Positions 8,367-16,322 of a stretch of DNA of 21,326 nt are shown here, in pieces; position 1 is the stretch's first letter, and every line of letters starts with the position of its first letter. The position numbers and the translations under genes are program-made. Under the pieces are notes generated by a model. It searched no databases. It saw nothing but the letters and a program-made list of their open reading frames with translations, and had not been told where the DNA came from. Origin of the DNA: Entomortierella parvispora (lineage: Eukaryota; Mortierellomycota; Mortierellomycetes; Mortierellales; Mortierellaceae); the NCBI GenBank assembly GCA_963573315.1, contig CAUYJH010000053.1, forward strand, positions 1 to 21,326, in the 5' to 3' direction.

Positions 8367-10239
8367 TCAAAGGGACTCCATCCTCATTGCCCTTCGACGC
8401 TTCATCCGATTTCTCAGCTCTCTCAAAAGCAACCTCTGCGACATCCCCTGAGTTTCCTCTGACGATTCGTCCGATCGCGCAGTAAAAGAGACCCCCGAGT
8501 CGATGGTGGATTCTTCGTCCGATCTCTTGGCAAAAGAGTCTTCTGAATCGTCCTTGGAGCCCTCATCAGATACCTCAGCCGCTGGGACCTCTGCGTCTCC
8601 TTTCGATTCTTCATCTGTTTTTCGGAAAAACCGGTAGTAGACATTGTAGATATCCATGTAGCTGATGTAATGGTCGCGGTGAGGTCGCTTTCCTGCTGCG
8701 ATTTCCCTGTCTCGAATTTCCTTGAGAGCCTCGGTGCTTCGTCTCATGACCTCCTTGGGAGATACTCCTTTCAAGAGTTCTTCTTCAATCCAAGCCTTGG
8801 CTTCCTGAGAAATACGCCTCGACCCGATATTGCTGATGTCGAAAACAGGGTGGTTGTGGCCGATCGCATACAACACATCGATGACAGGAATCGATCGATT
8901 GTCAACCACCACGATCTTGCGAGATTTGTTGAGTCGTCCTTTGCATCCACACTTGAAACTCTGCCGCTTGCGCTTCCTTTTGAGTGTCCTGAGCTGTGGT
9001 GCGGTATGGTCCTCTCTGGGCTCTCGCCTCTTTCCGTAGTAATTGCAAAGGTAGGTCTCGTTCACCTCCTTGTTTTCGGACCTTTTGAGTTTTGTGATTT
9101 TAGCCAGTCTGAGTTCGATTCCGAGCTCGGCTTCGTGTTCGCGTTTCCAAAGGTCAAAGTGTTCCTCAAGTAATCTGAACCTGACTGATCCTTTCTTCAC
9201 CTTCAGGACTCTTAACTCCGGGGGGATCAAGAGTTCCTTTGCCGATGATGCAATATGTGGACATTCTTGAAGTCTCTGAAAGACAAAGTCGTAGGTCTTT
9301 TGGACGAATGCCTCGGATGCGTTTTGACCGTAGTCCGTACGTTGCTCACGCCACTAAGTGATAAGATATGAACAAAGAGCTAAAGTTCAGTGAAAGGTGC
9401 TTTGCAATATTATCGTTCTTATATCGCAAAGATCAACATCTTACCTCTTGGTCATCCTGATCCTGACTGCCAGTATCCAGGAAAACGGTTCCATCCTCAG
9501 GATTATCTGCAGCAGTTACGGAAACCACATTGTATCGGTGTATCGCGCCCTCAGCTTTTCCTTTTGGTCTTTGGTGATGCTCCCTTGCATTGGACGCGTG
9601 GAAAGCCAGATGTTCTTGCATTTGCTTCACTCCCCAAGCTCCAGTAGCAATTGCGTAGTCCATCTCCGTTTCAACATTGGAGACGTGATCTAGCCACTTT
9701 TCCAAAGAATTGATGCCATGAATCATGCCGCACTGTGTCCTGTCCAGCTTTATCGCTCTGCAGCGAAACCGCTGCTTGCCTTTGCCGCGGGTAAGGAAGA
9801 GGAGAAGGAAGAGGAGCAGGAGGGAGGGATGAAAGTGGATTCAAATATGAGAATGAGAGCAGATTTCACCAGTACAAAGAAGAATCATGCACGGCCTCGT
9901 CTCTTTTTTACCTTTGCCTTTGGACTCTTGGGCAATTTTCCCCTGAACTCCGCATCTTTCGCAATAGAGATGCCTTCCGTGGGCTTTGAGCAACTCTGCG
10001 ATTCTGTTTTTCCTCGCGATCGTCGCATTCTCTTGTCCATCACGCAAAGAGGCTATGGCTCGTAAAGTCTTGACAGGATCGCTCTCTGGAGTAGACGCTT
10101 TGCTTTCGGCAGAAGTAGTATAGTCACTCGTCGGCCCATCCGTGTCCCATTCCTCCGTCGAAGGGCTTTCGTCGCCGCAGTCGGAGACTGTGCAAGTGTT
10201 ACCAACATGTCGTGACATTGTAACTCTTCCTCTTGACAT
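8367..10239 (-). CDS. MULE/FAR1-type zinc-finger protein without transposase domain, acidic repeat tail
   Basis: Three exons on the minus strand: 10239-9912, 9779-9445, 9353-8367 (introns 132 and 91 bp, GT-AG, in phase), giving 549 residues. The first zinc module is split by intron 1: Cys93-x2-Cys96 (YCERCG) and Cys116-x9-Cys126 (RFRC...QCG). The second, residues about 320-390, has Cys324, Cys356/358 (KCGCKGRL) and His387-x-His389 (GHNHPV), the pattern of the WRKY-GCM1/FAR1/FLYWCH fold found at the N-terminus of MULE transposases. A helical segment follows (AKAWIEEELLKGVSPKEVM ... SYMDIYNVYYRFF), also typical of fungal MULE-derived proteins. No catalytic DDE domain follows; instead acidic Ser-Asp-Glu repeats begin near residue 467. 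The stop at 8367 lies in a frame-shifted stretch. It is probably a nuclear DNA-binding protein of transposon descent. It could also be a decaying transposase fragment. Confidence 0.72.
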
Positions 10240-10732
10240 TTTAGCCGGGACCTTTTTTTCAGGGGGGTTAAGTGGAGTAGAAGAGGAGGAGAAGGGGAGA
10301 AGAAGAAAACATTCGTAAGCACTTCACTCTTTTCGACATATGGCCAAAACGACAAAAAACACAGAGCAAAGCATTACATGACCCGCAGCTTGAGAAGAGT
10401 GAGCCTGAGTGCATGTCCTCAACATCGAGGCGGGAGTAGAAACTGGATGGACCTCAGTTCGAGCGAGTGGGTGAATGAAATGAAATGAATGTGGATGGTG
10501 CGGCGAATGCGTGTGAACGGAGAGCTCTGTGGCAAAGCAATAATGATGTACCCCCGAGTCGAGAGACGCTGAGATTGAAGACGCGTGTGGACCGTGCCCA
10601 CTCGGGGGCAAAGGCAGGCAGGTCATTGGAGCAAGACGCCACCAATTTTAAAAATGATGACGTCACCGTATTTCGCGGCCGATTTGGAAATGAGTCTAAA
10701 GATGACAGAAAAAATCAGCCGACATGAAAGAT
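10240..10732. promoter_or_regulatory. Promoter region of the zinc-finger gene and 5' flank of tRNA-Tyr
   Basis: No gene is recognised. The stretch next to the minus-strand ATG at 10239 is purine-rich on the plus strand, hence pyrimidine-rich in the direction of that gene. A TGACGTCA site lies at 10658-10665. Confidence 0.45.
10658..10665. promoter_or_regulatory. CRE-type palindrome TGACGTCA
   Basis: A perfect ATF/CREB-type octamer within TGACGTCACCG, the same 11-mer as at 2066. It is 68 bp upstream of the tRNA-Tyr gene and about 420 bp from the zinc-finger gene start. Confidence 0.3.
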
Positions 10733-10815
10733 CCGAAAATAGCTCAGTTGGTAGAGCGGGAGACTGTAGTTTGTCTGTCATCTCTAGGTCCCTGGTTCAA
10801 ATCCGGGTTTTCGGA
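10733..10815 (+). tRNA. tRNA-Tyr(GTA) with a 10-nt intron
   Basis: The full cloverleaf can be drawn. Acceptor stem CCGAAAA/TTTTCGG pairs at 7 of 7. D-arm GCTC...GAGC is preceded by TA. Anticodon stem is GGAGA/TCTCT, anticodon GTA is at 10766-10768, and position 37 is G. T-stem CCTGG/CCGGG holds the loop TTCAAAT. Discriminator is A73. C1-G72 with A73 is the eukaryotic tyrosine identity. The 10 bases TTTGTCTGTC (10770-10779), after position 37, are the intron, at the usual place for tRNA-Tyr introns. A box (TAGCTCAGTTGG) and B box (GGTTCAAATCC) are intact. Confidence 0.96.
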
Positions 10816-10819
10816 TATC

Positions 10820-10823
10820 TTTT
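10820..10823 (+). terminator. Pol III terminator of tRNA-Tyr
   Basis: A T4 run begins four bases after the mature 3' end. Confidence 0.6.
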
Positions 10824-11100
10824 GCTCTGGCGCCTTTGACTTTTTTCTGTTCTCGAACGCTCTGTTCATGTCGGCGCCGCGTCTTTTTATTTTGTTCGTC
10901 TCGCTGTTGAGAATGAAGGGTGTAGGCTATGTTTTACCTCTCATTCATTTTCAAAGTTGCTGCAGTGACAAAAACCGTAGAGGCGGGTTCACAGGCAAAC
11001 AAATGGATCGTGGCGGTGACCAGATCGCCATGAGACTTGGACTACAAGAAAAAATATTGGTGTAAACTGTCAGGGTTGTTGAACAGATTCTCTGTTCAGA

Positions 11101-11106
11101 TTTATT
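11101..11106 (-). terminator. Polyadenylation signal of the DNA ligase gene
   Basis: AATAAA on the minus strand, 8 bases beyond the stop codon at 11115-11117. Confidence 0.45.
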
Positions 11107-11114
11107 GGTATCTT

Positions 11115-12503
11115 CTATGAACGAGCTTTCTTGTGAGGATGGCTGTATTGTTTGAGATGGTCGGGGTTCTTGCGGTAGCAGCTGGCACCATACTTGCACA
11201 AGGGAATGTTATCATCGTCACTATTGCCACCTGCTCCTCTGGGTCTCTTTTGTATTGTTGAATTCGAGCCAGAGCTGCTGGTAGAGGCTGCGGATGCAAC
11301 AGGCTTAGAATCGTCCTTGTGGCAGTCGCTCGCGATCTTTGCCGTGTCTGACGTAGCAGCTTTGCCGGTTAATCCACTATCATCGTCACTGTCGTCGCTC
11401 TGGAAGATCAAACTCTTTTGCTTCAGTAGACTGACGACTTTAGTTGGCGTAGCCTGCTTCAGTGTAGGTGCTTTATAGGTCTTGCAGTAGTCGGTCCATT
11501 TAACATCAATTCGTTCTCCCACAAAGGAAGGGAACCGTGGATTGAGTCGGAGACTCAGTTCTTGGAACTTGTAGGTGATAACAGTGCCCACCTTGGGTGG
11601 TTTGTCGCGTTGAGCGTCCGTGAAACCGGTGCCAACTGAAAACGCGCGACCATCCGGTGTCTTGACTTCAAGATGGCCCATCCGATGCGAGTGCTTTCCG
11701 GACCCCTTTTGAATGCCCACAACAATTGCTTCCTCGTCAAAAAATGTCTTAACCTTGAGCAATGTCTTCGAACGCTTAAACTCGTAGCGGGATCGAGGAG
11801 CACGAAGCTAGAAAGGCAAAAAGAGGTGTAGTACCGTATTAGGACAATGTAAAGGCAAGAGTACCCGCAGTATGCAATTGTGATTTACCATAATACCCTC
11901 ACCCCCGTGAGTCTGAACATGATCCAATTCACGCAACAAGTGAGACTTTGAGACGCACTTTTGAACAGGTACCAATCTTGCGTAGGGAGGAATATTCCAA
12001 CTGTATCCATTGCCCTGGATCTGATCTTTTCCGTAGGTTGGCATGATGGATTTCAAATAATCCAACCTCTTTTCGTAGACAGCATCCAATTTCGGTGCAT
12101 CAAAGACGAGATAGGTCATTTCCTTCCACTCGTCTGCCCGAGCTGCCTTTTGGTTCTTGACAATCGAGGTGCACTGTTGAAAACGACCTCGACCAAGCCA
12201 AAGTTCTCCATCAAGGGGTTGGTCTTTGGGGAGATGCTCACTAAAGAACGCGGGCACTGTGAACTTGTTACCAGCCCGGGAGTAGAAGTGTGTGCCATCA
12301 AAGTAGGCGCGGATACCGTCCTGAATGAGCCATCGAAAGGAGAAAAAGGACGTCAGCTAGGAAAACAACAAGGCGGTGGAGAGGAGAAAGCGAATGGTAG
12401 TGGTTCTTACCAACTTCTCGGCCATCCAGTAGCCCGTAGGATCCGTTTCAGACTCTTCGGTCCAGCTGTGGGCCAGCATGACTTGTTGAGCGTCGAGCGA
12501 CAT
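11115..12503 (-). CDS. ATP-dependent DNA ligase with C-terminal PBZ zinc finger
   Basis: Three exons, 12503-12411, 12320-11889 and 11807-11115, joined in phase, give 405 residues. It seals nicks through a ligase-adenylate intermediate. Visible motifs: I, EKLDGIRA with nucleophile Lys30 (split by intron 1); III, LDGELW (Glu70); IIIa, YLVFDAP; IV, GGEGIM (170-175, followed by intron 2); V, LLKVK (Lys193/Lys195). An OB-fold domain follows (about 200-275) ending in NPRFPSFVG. This is the compact domain plan of LigE-like and related small ligases, without the N-terminal DNA-binding domain of Lig1/3/4. A Ser/Asp-rich linker leads to a C2H2 PBZ finger at the extreme C-terminus: Cys379 (CKYG), Cys385 (CYRKNP), His392, His398 (YSHP), the poly(ADP-ribose)-binding signature. 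It should therefore be drawn to PAR at DNA breaks, in the nucleus. The start at 12503 places LAHSW just before motif I, as in relatives. Confidence 0.92.
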
Positions 12504-13703
12504 TGTACGAGTGTGCTTGTTAGGGAGAAGGAATTGAAGGTGCTGAAGGTACTGAGGCACAAAAAGAGCTGGTTCAGTTCTGCTGGATTCTAATGCAGCA
12601 ATTGAGGTTTTTGAATGGGGACCTGGAAGAGAAGTGGGGAAGGGAGAATGGCGAGTGGGGATGAATGATGAAAGCTGCAGATGGAGCGAAATGAGAGGTG
12701 ATGAATGCTCACCACCAACACTTTTTTTATGAATGCACTCCCCTGTGCACAGCCGCAATCTTTTTGCCGCCAATTTTGCCCTCATTTTTGCCACCATTTA
12801 TTCTGATCCCTCTTGGACAGCCATGCTGTGTCACCACTCGTCAATCCTTCTGGCGTCTGTCGTGTTGCCACTGGGATTTGTTTTTTCTTCTCTGAGCGCT
12901 GTCCTGTCCTTTCCTGCACTGAACGATGCTTTGTCCCGACAAGAGCACGGCATCAACGTAGTTGTCGCTACCAATGGCCTTGCAAAGCATTGTCATTACC
13001 CGGCAACGTGGACCAGGTCCGCGCAAGAATGATCGAAGAGGCCTGGGCTCCCTGTGCTAGATAGTGCACAATCTGTCCTACAAAGAGGCATGTGTCCTGA
13101 AGGAGAGTAAGAGAGCACTCTGAGAGAGGACCTTGCTCGAGAGAAACCCCTTGTGGAGAAACAAACGAGATCTTCAGTAAGAGGGCCAAAGAGGACACAT
13201 TGCGCCACAAAGAATGGAAGTGCAGTTTTGACACGTGAAATGGATACAAAGAGTGTTTTTTCTTGTCGTCGCTGTGGAAATGTTCGCTGCCTTTGTCCAC
13301 CTTTTCTGTCTCTCTTTTCGAGGATGGTTAGCTCTGCGCGTTCAATCGATCGACTCGGATAGTCTTGCTTCCGAAGGGTGGGAAGAAGGTTTCCCGCCGG
13401 AGAAAGGGGGCCATTGGCCATTGGATCCGACGGCACAAGGTTGCGTGCTGCCAAACAAACAACAATGTTGGATCGCTGCTGCTGGAGGCACACGTACCTC
13501 GGTGGAGCTGCAGGGTAGCGTTACTCAAAGGGCCAAAGTGAACATCCTTGGCCGGCTCGCAGTAACCCTTTGTTTTCTTTTTCTCCATTGCCCTCCCTCT
13601 TTCTGTTTCTCATCCTCAATTCCTCCATTTCATTCTCTTATTCCATTAGCCTTCCCACAAGTCCCCCCTGTTCCTCCATTCAACAACAGCGCCCACTTTC
13701 ACT
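12504..13703. promoter_or_regulatory. 1.2-kb divergent intergenic region
   Basis: It separates the ligase start (minus) from the hydrolase start (plus). Frames of up to about 165 codons exist on both strands but show no family or splice pattern. The last 120 bp before 13704 are strongly pyrimidine-rich (TTTTCTTTTTCTCC...), as in front of other genes here. Confidence 0.5.
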
Positions 13704-14936
13704 ATGACCTCCTCTGGAACTTCAACTCCACCGCCAGGGACCAAAGTCGGCTCCAGCTACAAACCCCAGCCGATCACAATCACCGCTCTGGATGGCTTCC
13801 TCCTCAGTGGCACGTTGTACCTCCCCCCACAACCCATTGTTACCACACTATCAACACAACGCCCCGGTCCCAAAAATGACTCGGATCTCAGCTCCAGTGC
13901 TACACACAGGACCGAGGTGGACGCGCTGACCAAGGTTGTCATCATCTCCTCGGCCACCGCGACCATTCAGGATTTTTACTACAAATTTGCCATCTACCTC
14001 TCGCAAGAGCTCGGTATGATTGTCGTCACTTACGACAACAGAGGCGTCGGCCAATCCATGCCTGGATCGCAGCAACAGCAACTGTCCTTCTTGAAGGCTG
14101 AGCAGCAGCGAGGATCGCTCCCAGTCGGCATCGCCATTGCACCAGCGCTCCCACCAAAGTCCAACGCCGATCTCGCAGCGCAAGATCAGGCAGAGAAGAA
14201 ACAAGGATCAGGAAAAGAAAAAGAAAAGAACCCTTTGATCGGGTTCGAGGCCACGATCGTCGATTGGGGAATGAAGGACTTGCCAGGCGTCTTCAGTTTT
14301 GTCCTCGAGCGTTTCCCTCATAACCCAACCTTGTTTGTCGGCCATTCCGTTGGTGGACACCTCGTTCCCGCCATTGACTCGTACTATACACGAAACTTGG
14401 AGCGCTGTTTATACATCAGCGTGACTTCTGCGTACTGGCGTTATATGAACTCTCCTCTGTTCACGTACTGGTTCTTTTACATTGCTTCACCCATCGTCAA
14501 TTCACGGTATGGGTTCTATCCTGGCAAGACACTCTGGAAGTCGATGGAGGATCTGCCCAAGGGATGTTTTGAGACGTGGTCGTATTGGGGATCATTCAAG
14601 GAATACATGTTGGGAGGAAACCCAGAGTGGAAGCCGGCGTTTGATCGGTTCAAGGTCCCAGTCTATTCGCTGTATTTCTCGGACGATGATTTCTCGTCCA
14701 CATCGGCACCTAAGATCATGAGGGCCCTGCCCAATGCATTGAGGAGGTGCGTAGGATTGGATCCCGTCAAGGACTTGAATATGAAGAAGGTGGGCCACAT
14801 GGGCTTTTTCTTCAATAGCTGCAAAGAAAAATTGTGGAAGTCCGCGGTCCATGCCTGGTTTGTGGAAGGTCAAGCCTTGGATCGGGAACAAATCAAGGAA
14901 CGCGCCATGGCGGCTGGCAGCTATGCACGTCTTTAA
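13704..14936 (+). CDS. Alpha/beta-hydrolase, serine aminopeptidase S33-like
   Basis: A single exon of 410 residues. The core fold is clear: strand plus oxyanion region (VVIISSATATIQDFYYKF), the TYDNRGVGQS segment (109-118), nucleophile elbow GHSVGGH (Ser215), acid in YFSDDDF (Asp327-329), histidine in GHMGFF (His365). The nearest family I can name is the predicted alpha/beta-hydrolase group whose members carry a WG.kDL motif after the YRGxGxS strand (here VDWGMKDLPG, about 186-195). It differs from compact relatives by an insertion of about 60 residues (120-180) rich in Gln, Ala and Lys between these elements. No signal peptide. Substrate unknown. ATG at 13704 follows a pyrimidine-rich leader and is the first in-frame ATG that fits the domain. 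It is not closely similar to the hydrolase half of the 2766 gene. Confidence 0.9.
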   Translation: MTSSGTSTPPPGTKVGSSYKPQPITITALDGFLLSGTLYLPPQPIVTTLSTQRPGPKNDSDLSSSATHRTEVDALTKVVIISSATATIQDFYYKFAIYLSQELGMIVVTYDNRGVGQSMPGSQQQQLSFLKAEQQRGSLPVGIAIAPALPPKSNADLAAQDQAEKKQGSGKEKEKNPLIGFEATIVDWGMKDLPGVFSFVLERFPHNPTLFVGHSVGGHLVPAIDSYYTRNLERCLYISVTSAYWRYMNSPLFTYWFFYIASPIVNSRYGFYPGKTLWKSMEDLPKGCFETWSYWGSFKEYMLGGNPEWKPAFDRFKVPVYSLYFSDDDFSSTSAPKIMRALPNALRRCVGLDPVKDLNMKKVGHMGFFFNSCKEKLWKSAVHAWFVEGQALDREQIKERAMAAGSYARL

Positions 14937-14956
14937 GAAGAAGTATCACTAATGAA

Positions 14957-14962
14957 AATAAA
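14957..14962 (+). terminator. Polyadenylation signal of the S33-like hydrolase gene
   Basis: AATAAA 20 bases after the stop codon at 14936. Confidence 0.5.
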
Positions 14963-15076
14963 CCAAACCAAAACAAACGAAAGCTCTTGGGTATTCTCAC
15001 AAAACGCAGAAGCGGACCAAATGTCTGTTGGGATCAAAGAAAAGGACAATGTAATTCTATCCCATGGTACTCTCTT

Positions 15077-15082
15077 TTTATT
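15077..15082 (-). terminator. Polyadenylation signal for the minus-strand gene to the right
   Basis: AATAAA on the minus strand, about 110 bases beyond the TGA at 15192-15194. This supports a transcript that includes the coding-like segment at 15192-15403. Confidence 0.35.
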
Positions 15083-15191
15083 CCAAAGCATCAAAGATAT
15101 TATTCACCACCATAGGCTGATCATATAATAATCCACTTTGGGAAACAAGATATTGAGCAGCACACGAGACTCACTATTGTTGATCCAACTC

Positions 15192-15957
15192 TCACCATGC
15201 TGTTCCAACAGCTGTTCCACGCTCACGTTGCCCGTCATTAGTCACGTAAAAGACAGTGGTGAAAAGTTTGCCCCATACACCAGTGCGCCAGGCAAACCAT
15301 TGGTCTTCGCTGTCATCCTCTTGTGTTCTTGAAGCATTGGGTCCTCGGCTGTCGGAGGCGCCCAGTCTTTGGCAGAAACAATCTTGCCCTTCTGAAAGAC
15401 AACCTAAACATCACGACCTGAAGCCCTGTTGACCTTTCAGAAGAAATCTAATCTCAGTCTTGCAATGATTCCCGCGAGAGCTGATTTCGCTAGTCGTTCC
15501 TTCAGAACAGGAGCGACTTTGGTGATGAATCCCGGATATTTAGCCATGCAGGTGTAGATGCGATTGTTAATGTCCTCCTGCAGAAAAGGGGCCAGGATAA
15601 CACTTGCAGGGTGGTGGAGACCTAGTGTATTAATGAGGTGGTCAATCATCGAGTCGTCAACGCCTGTCGGGTCGTCGTACCGGTCCTTGGCCATTTTGAC
15701 CGTGGCTCTGACAATAGGATATGTTGCCTCATGGTACGAGACGCGGTCCTCAAGTACAAAGAGCTCCCACTGCCATAGACCCATGAAGTTCGAAACGACG
15801 ACACCAACACTCTTCCCTGTCTTCACGTCGACAATAATCTGAGTTTGACGCGAGACGTCCCAAATGGTTTCTTTGGCCTTGAAGGCATCATTAGAAGGCT
15901 ATCACCAATGTCGATTATGATGAGTCTGGGGCCAGGGTTCAGCAGAAAGATGGTCAT
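15192..15957 (-). pseudogene. Unrecognised gene with coding segments in three frames, broken or unusually spliced
   Basis: Segment 1 starts with an ATG at 15957 after a pyrimidine-rich leader and reads MTIFLLNPGPRLIIIDIGDS, then fails. Segment 2 (15898-15437, another frame, 153 residues) is the clearest: it contains KAKETIWDVSRQTQIIVDV, NFMGLWQWELFVLEDRVSYH and GVDDSMIDHLINTLG, and ends at TGA 15437-15439. Segment 3 (about 15403-15192, third frame) reads SEDQWFAWRTGVWGKLFT and TNDGQRERGTAVGTAW before TGA 15192-15194. Weak 3' splice sites precede segments 2 (GGTGATAG) and 3 (GATGTTTAG), but no matching GT donors were found in phase. The composition is that of a folded, globular protein. I do not recognise the family. 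Either two or more frame-changing mutations have broken it, or real exons and donors are missed. Confidence 0.45.
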
Positions 15958-16322
15958 TTCAGTAGAGAAAAAGAAGAGAGGAAGAGAGGAAGAGTAAGAG
16001 AAAAGGAAAGGTGCAGAAGACAACGGCCGGCAGCATGCAGGAAAAAAAAAAAGACCCCTCTGAATTGGTGGCGTCAGGAGTTTTCAGTCGGACTGCCTTC
16101 TCTCGTGAGGGCTTTCATGCAATGCATCGCGTTCTGCTTTCATTCCCCTGTTCTCCACGCTTCTCGCCTCTCATTCCCATCCTCACCCATCTCGGCGATA
16201 CCGCCTTCGCCCAGACAGACGACGACCACCAGGATACCGTTCAACTCTTTCGCACCACACTACTGGAGGCAAATAGAAGCTCAGCGCTCTGGACAGCACG
16301 GCATTGGATCCAATCAACACCC
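15958..16322. promoter_or_regulatory. Divergent promoter between the minus-strand gene and Rap1
   Basis: 365 bp. The part next to 15957 is purine-rich on the plus strand (a pyrimidine leader for the minus gene), and 16136-16190 is pyrimidine-rich for the plus gene. An in-frame ATG at 16035 would extend Rap1 by 96 residues across this region, but the extension reads as non-conserved, low-quality sequence. Confidence 0.4.

Noticed and set aside
8330-8420. 39-bp intron removing the TGA at 8367 in the zinc-finger gene
   Set aside because: The only in-phase donor (GTCGAA) is poor, the intron would be too short, and the product would still be out of the acidic frame.
12996-13493. 165-codon minus-strand frame between ligase and hydrolase
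   Set aside because: No recognisable domain, mixed composition, no start context or splice support; treated as chance.
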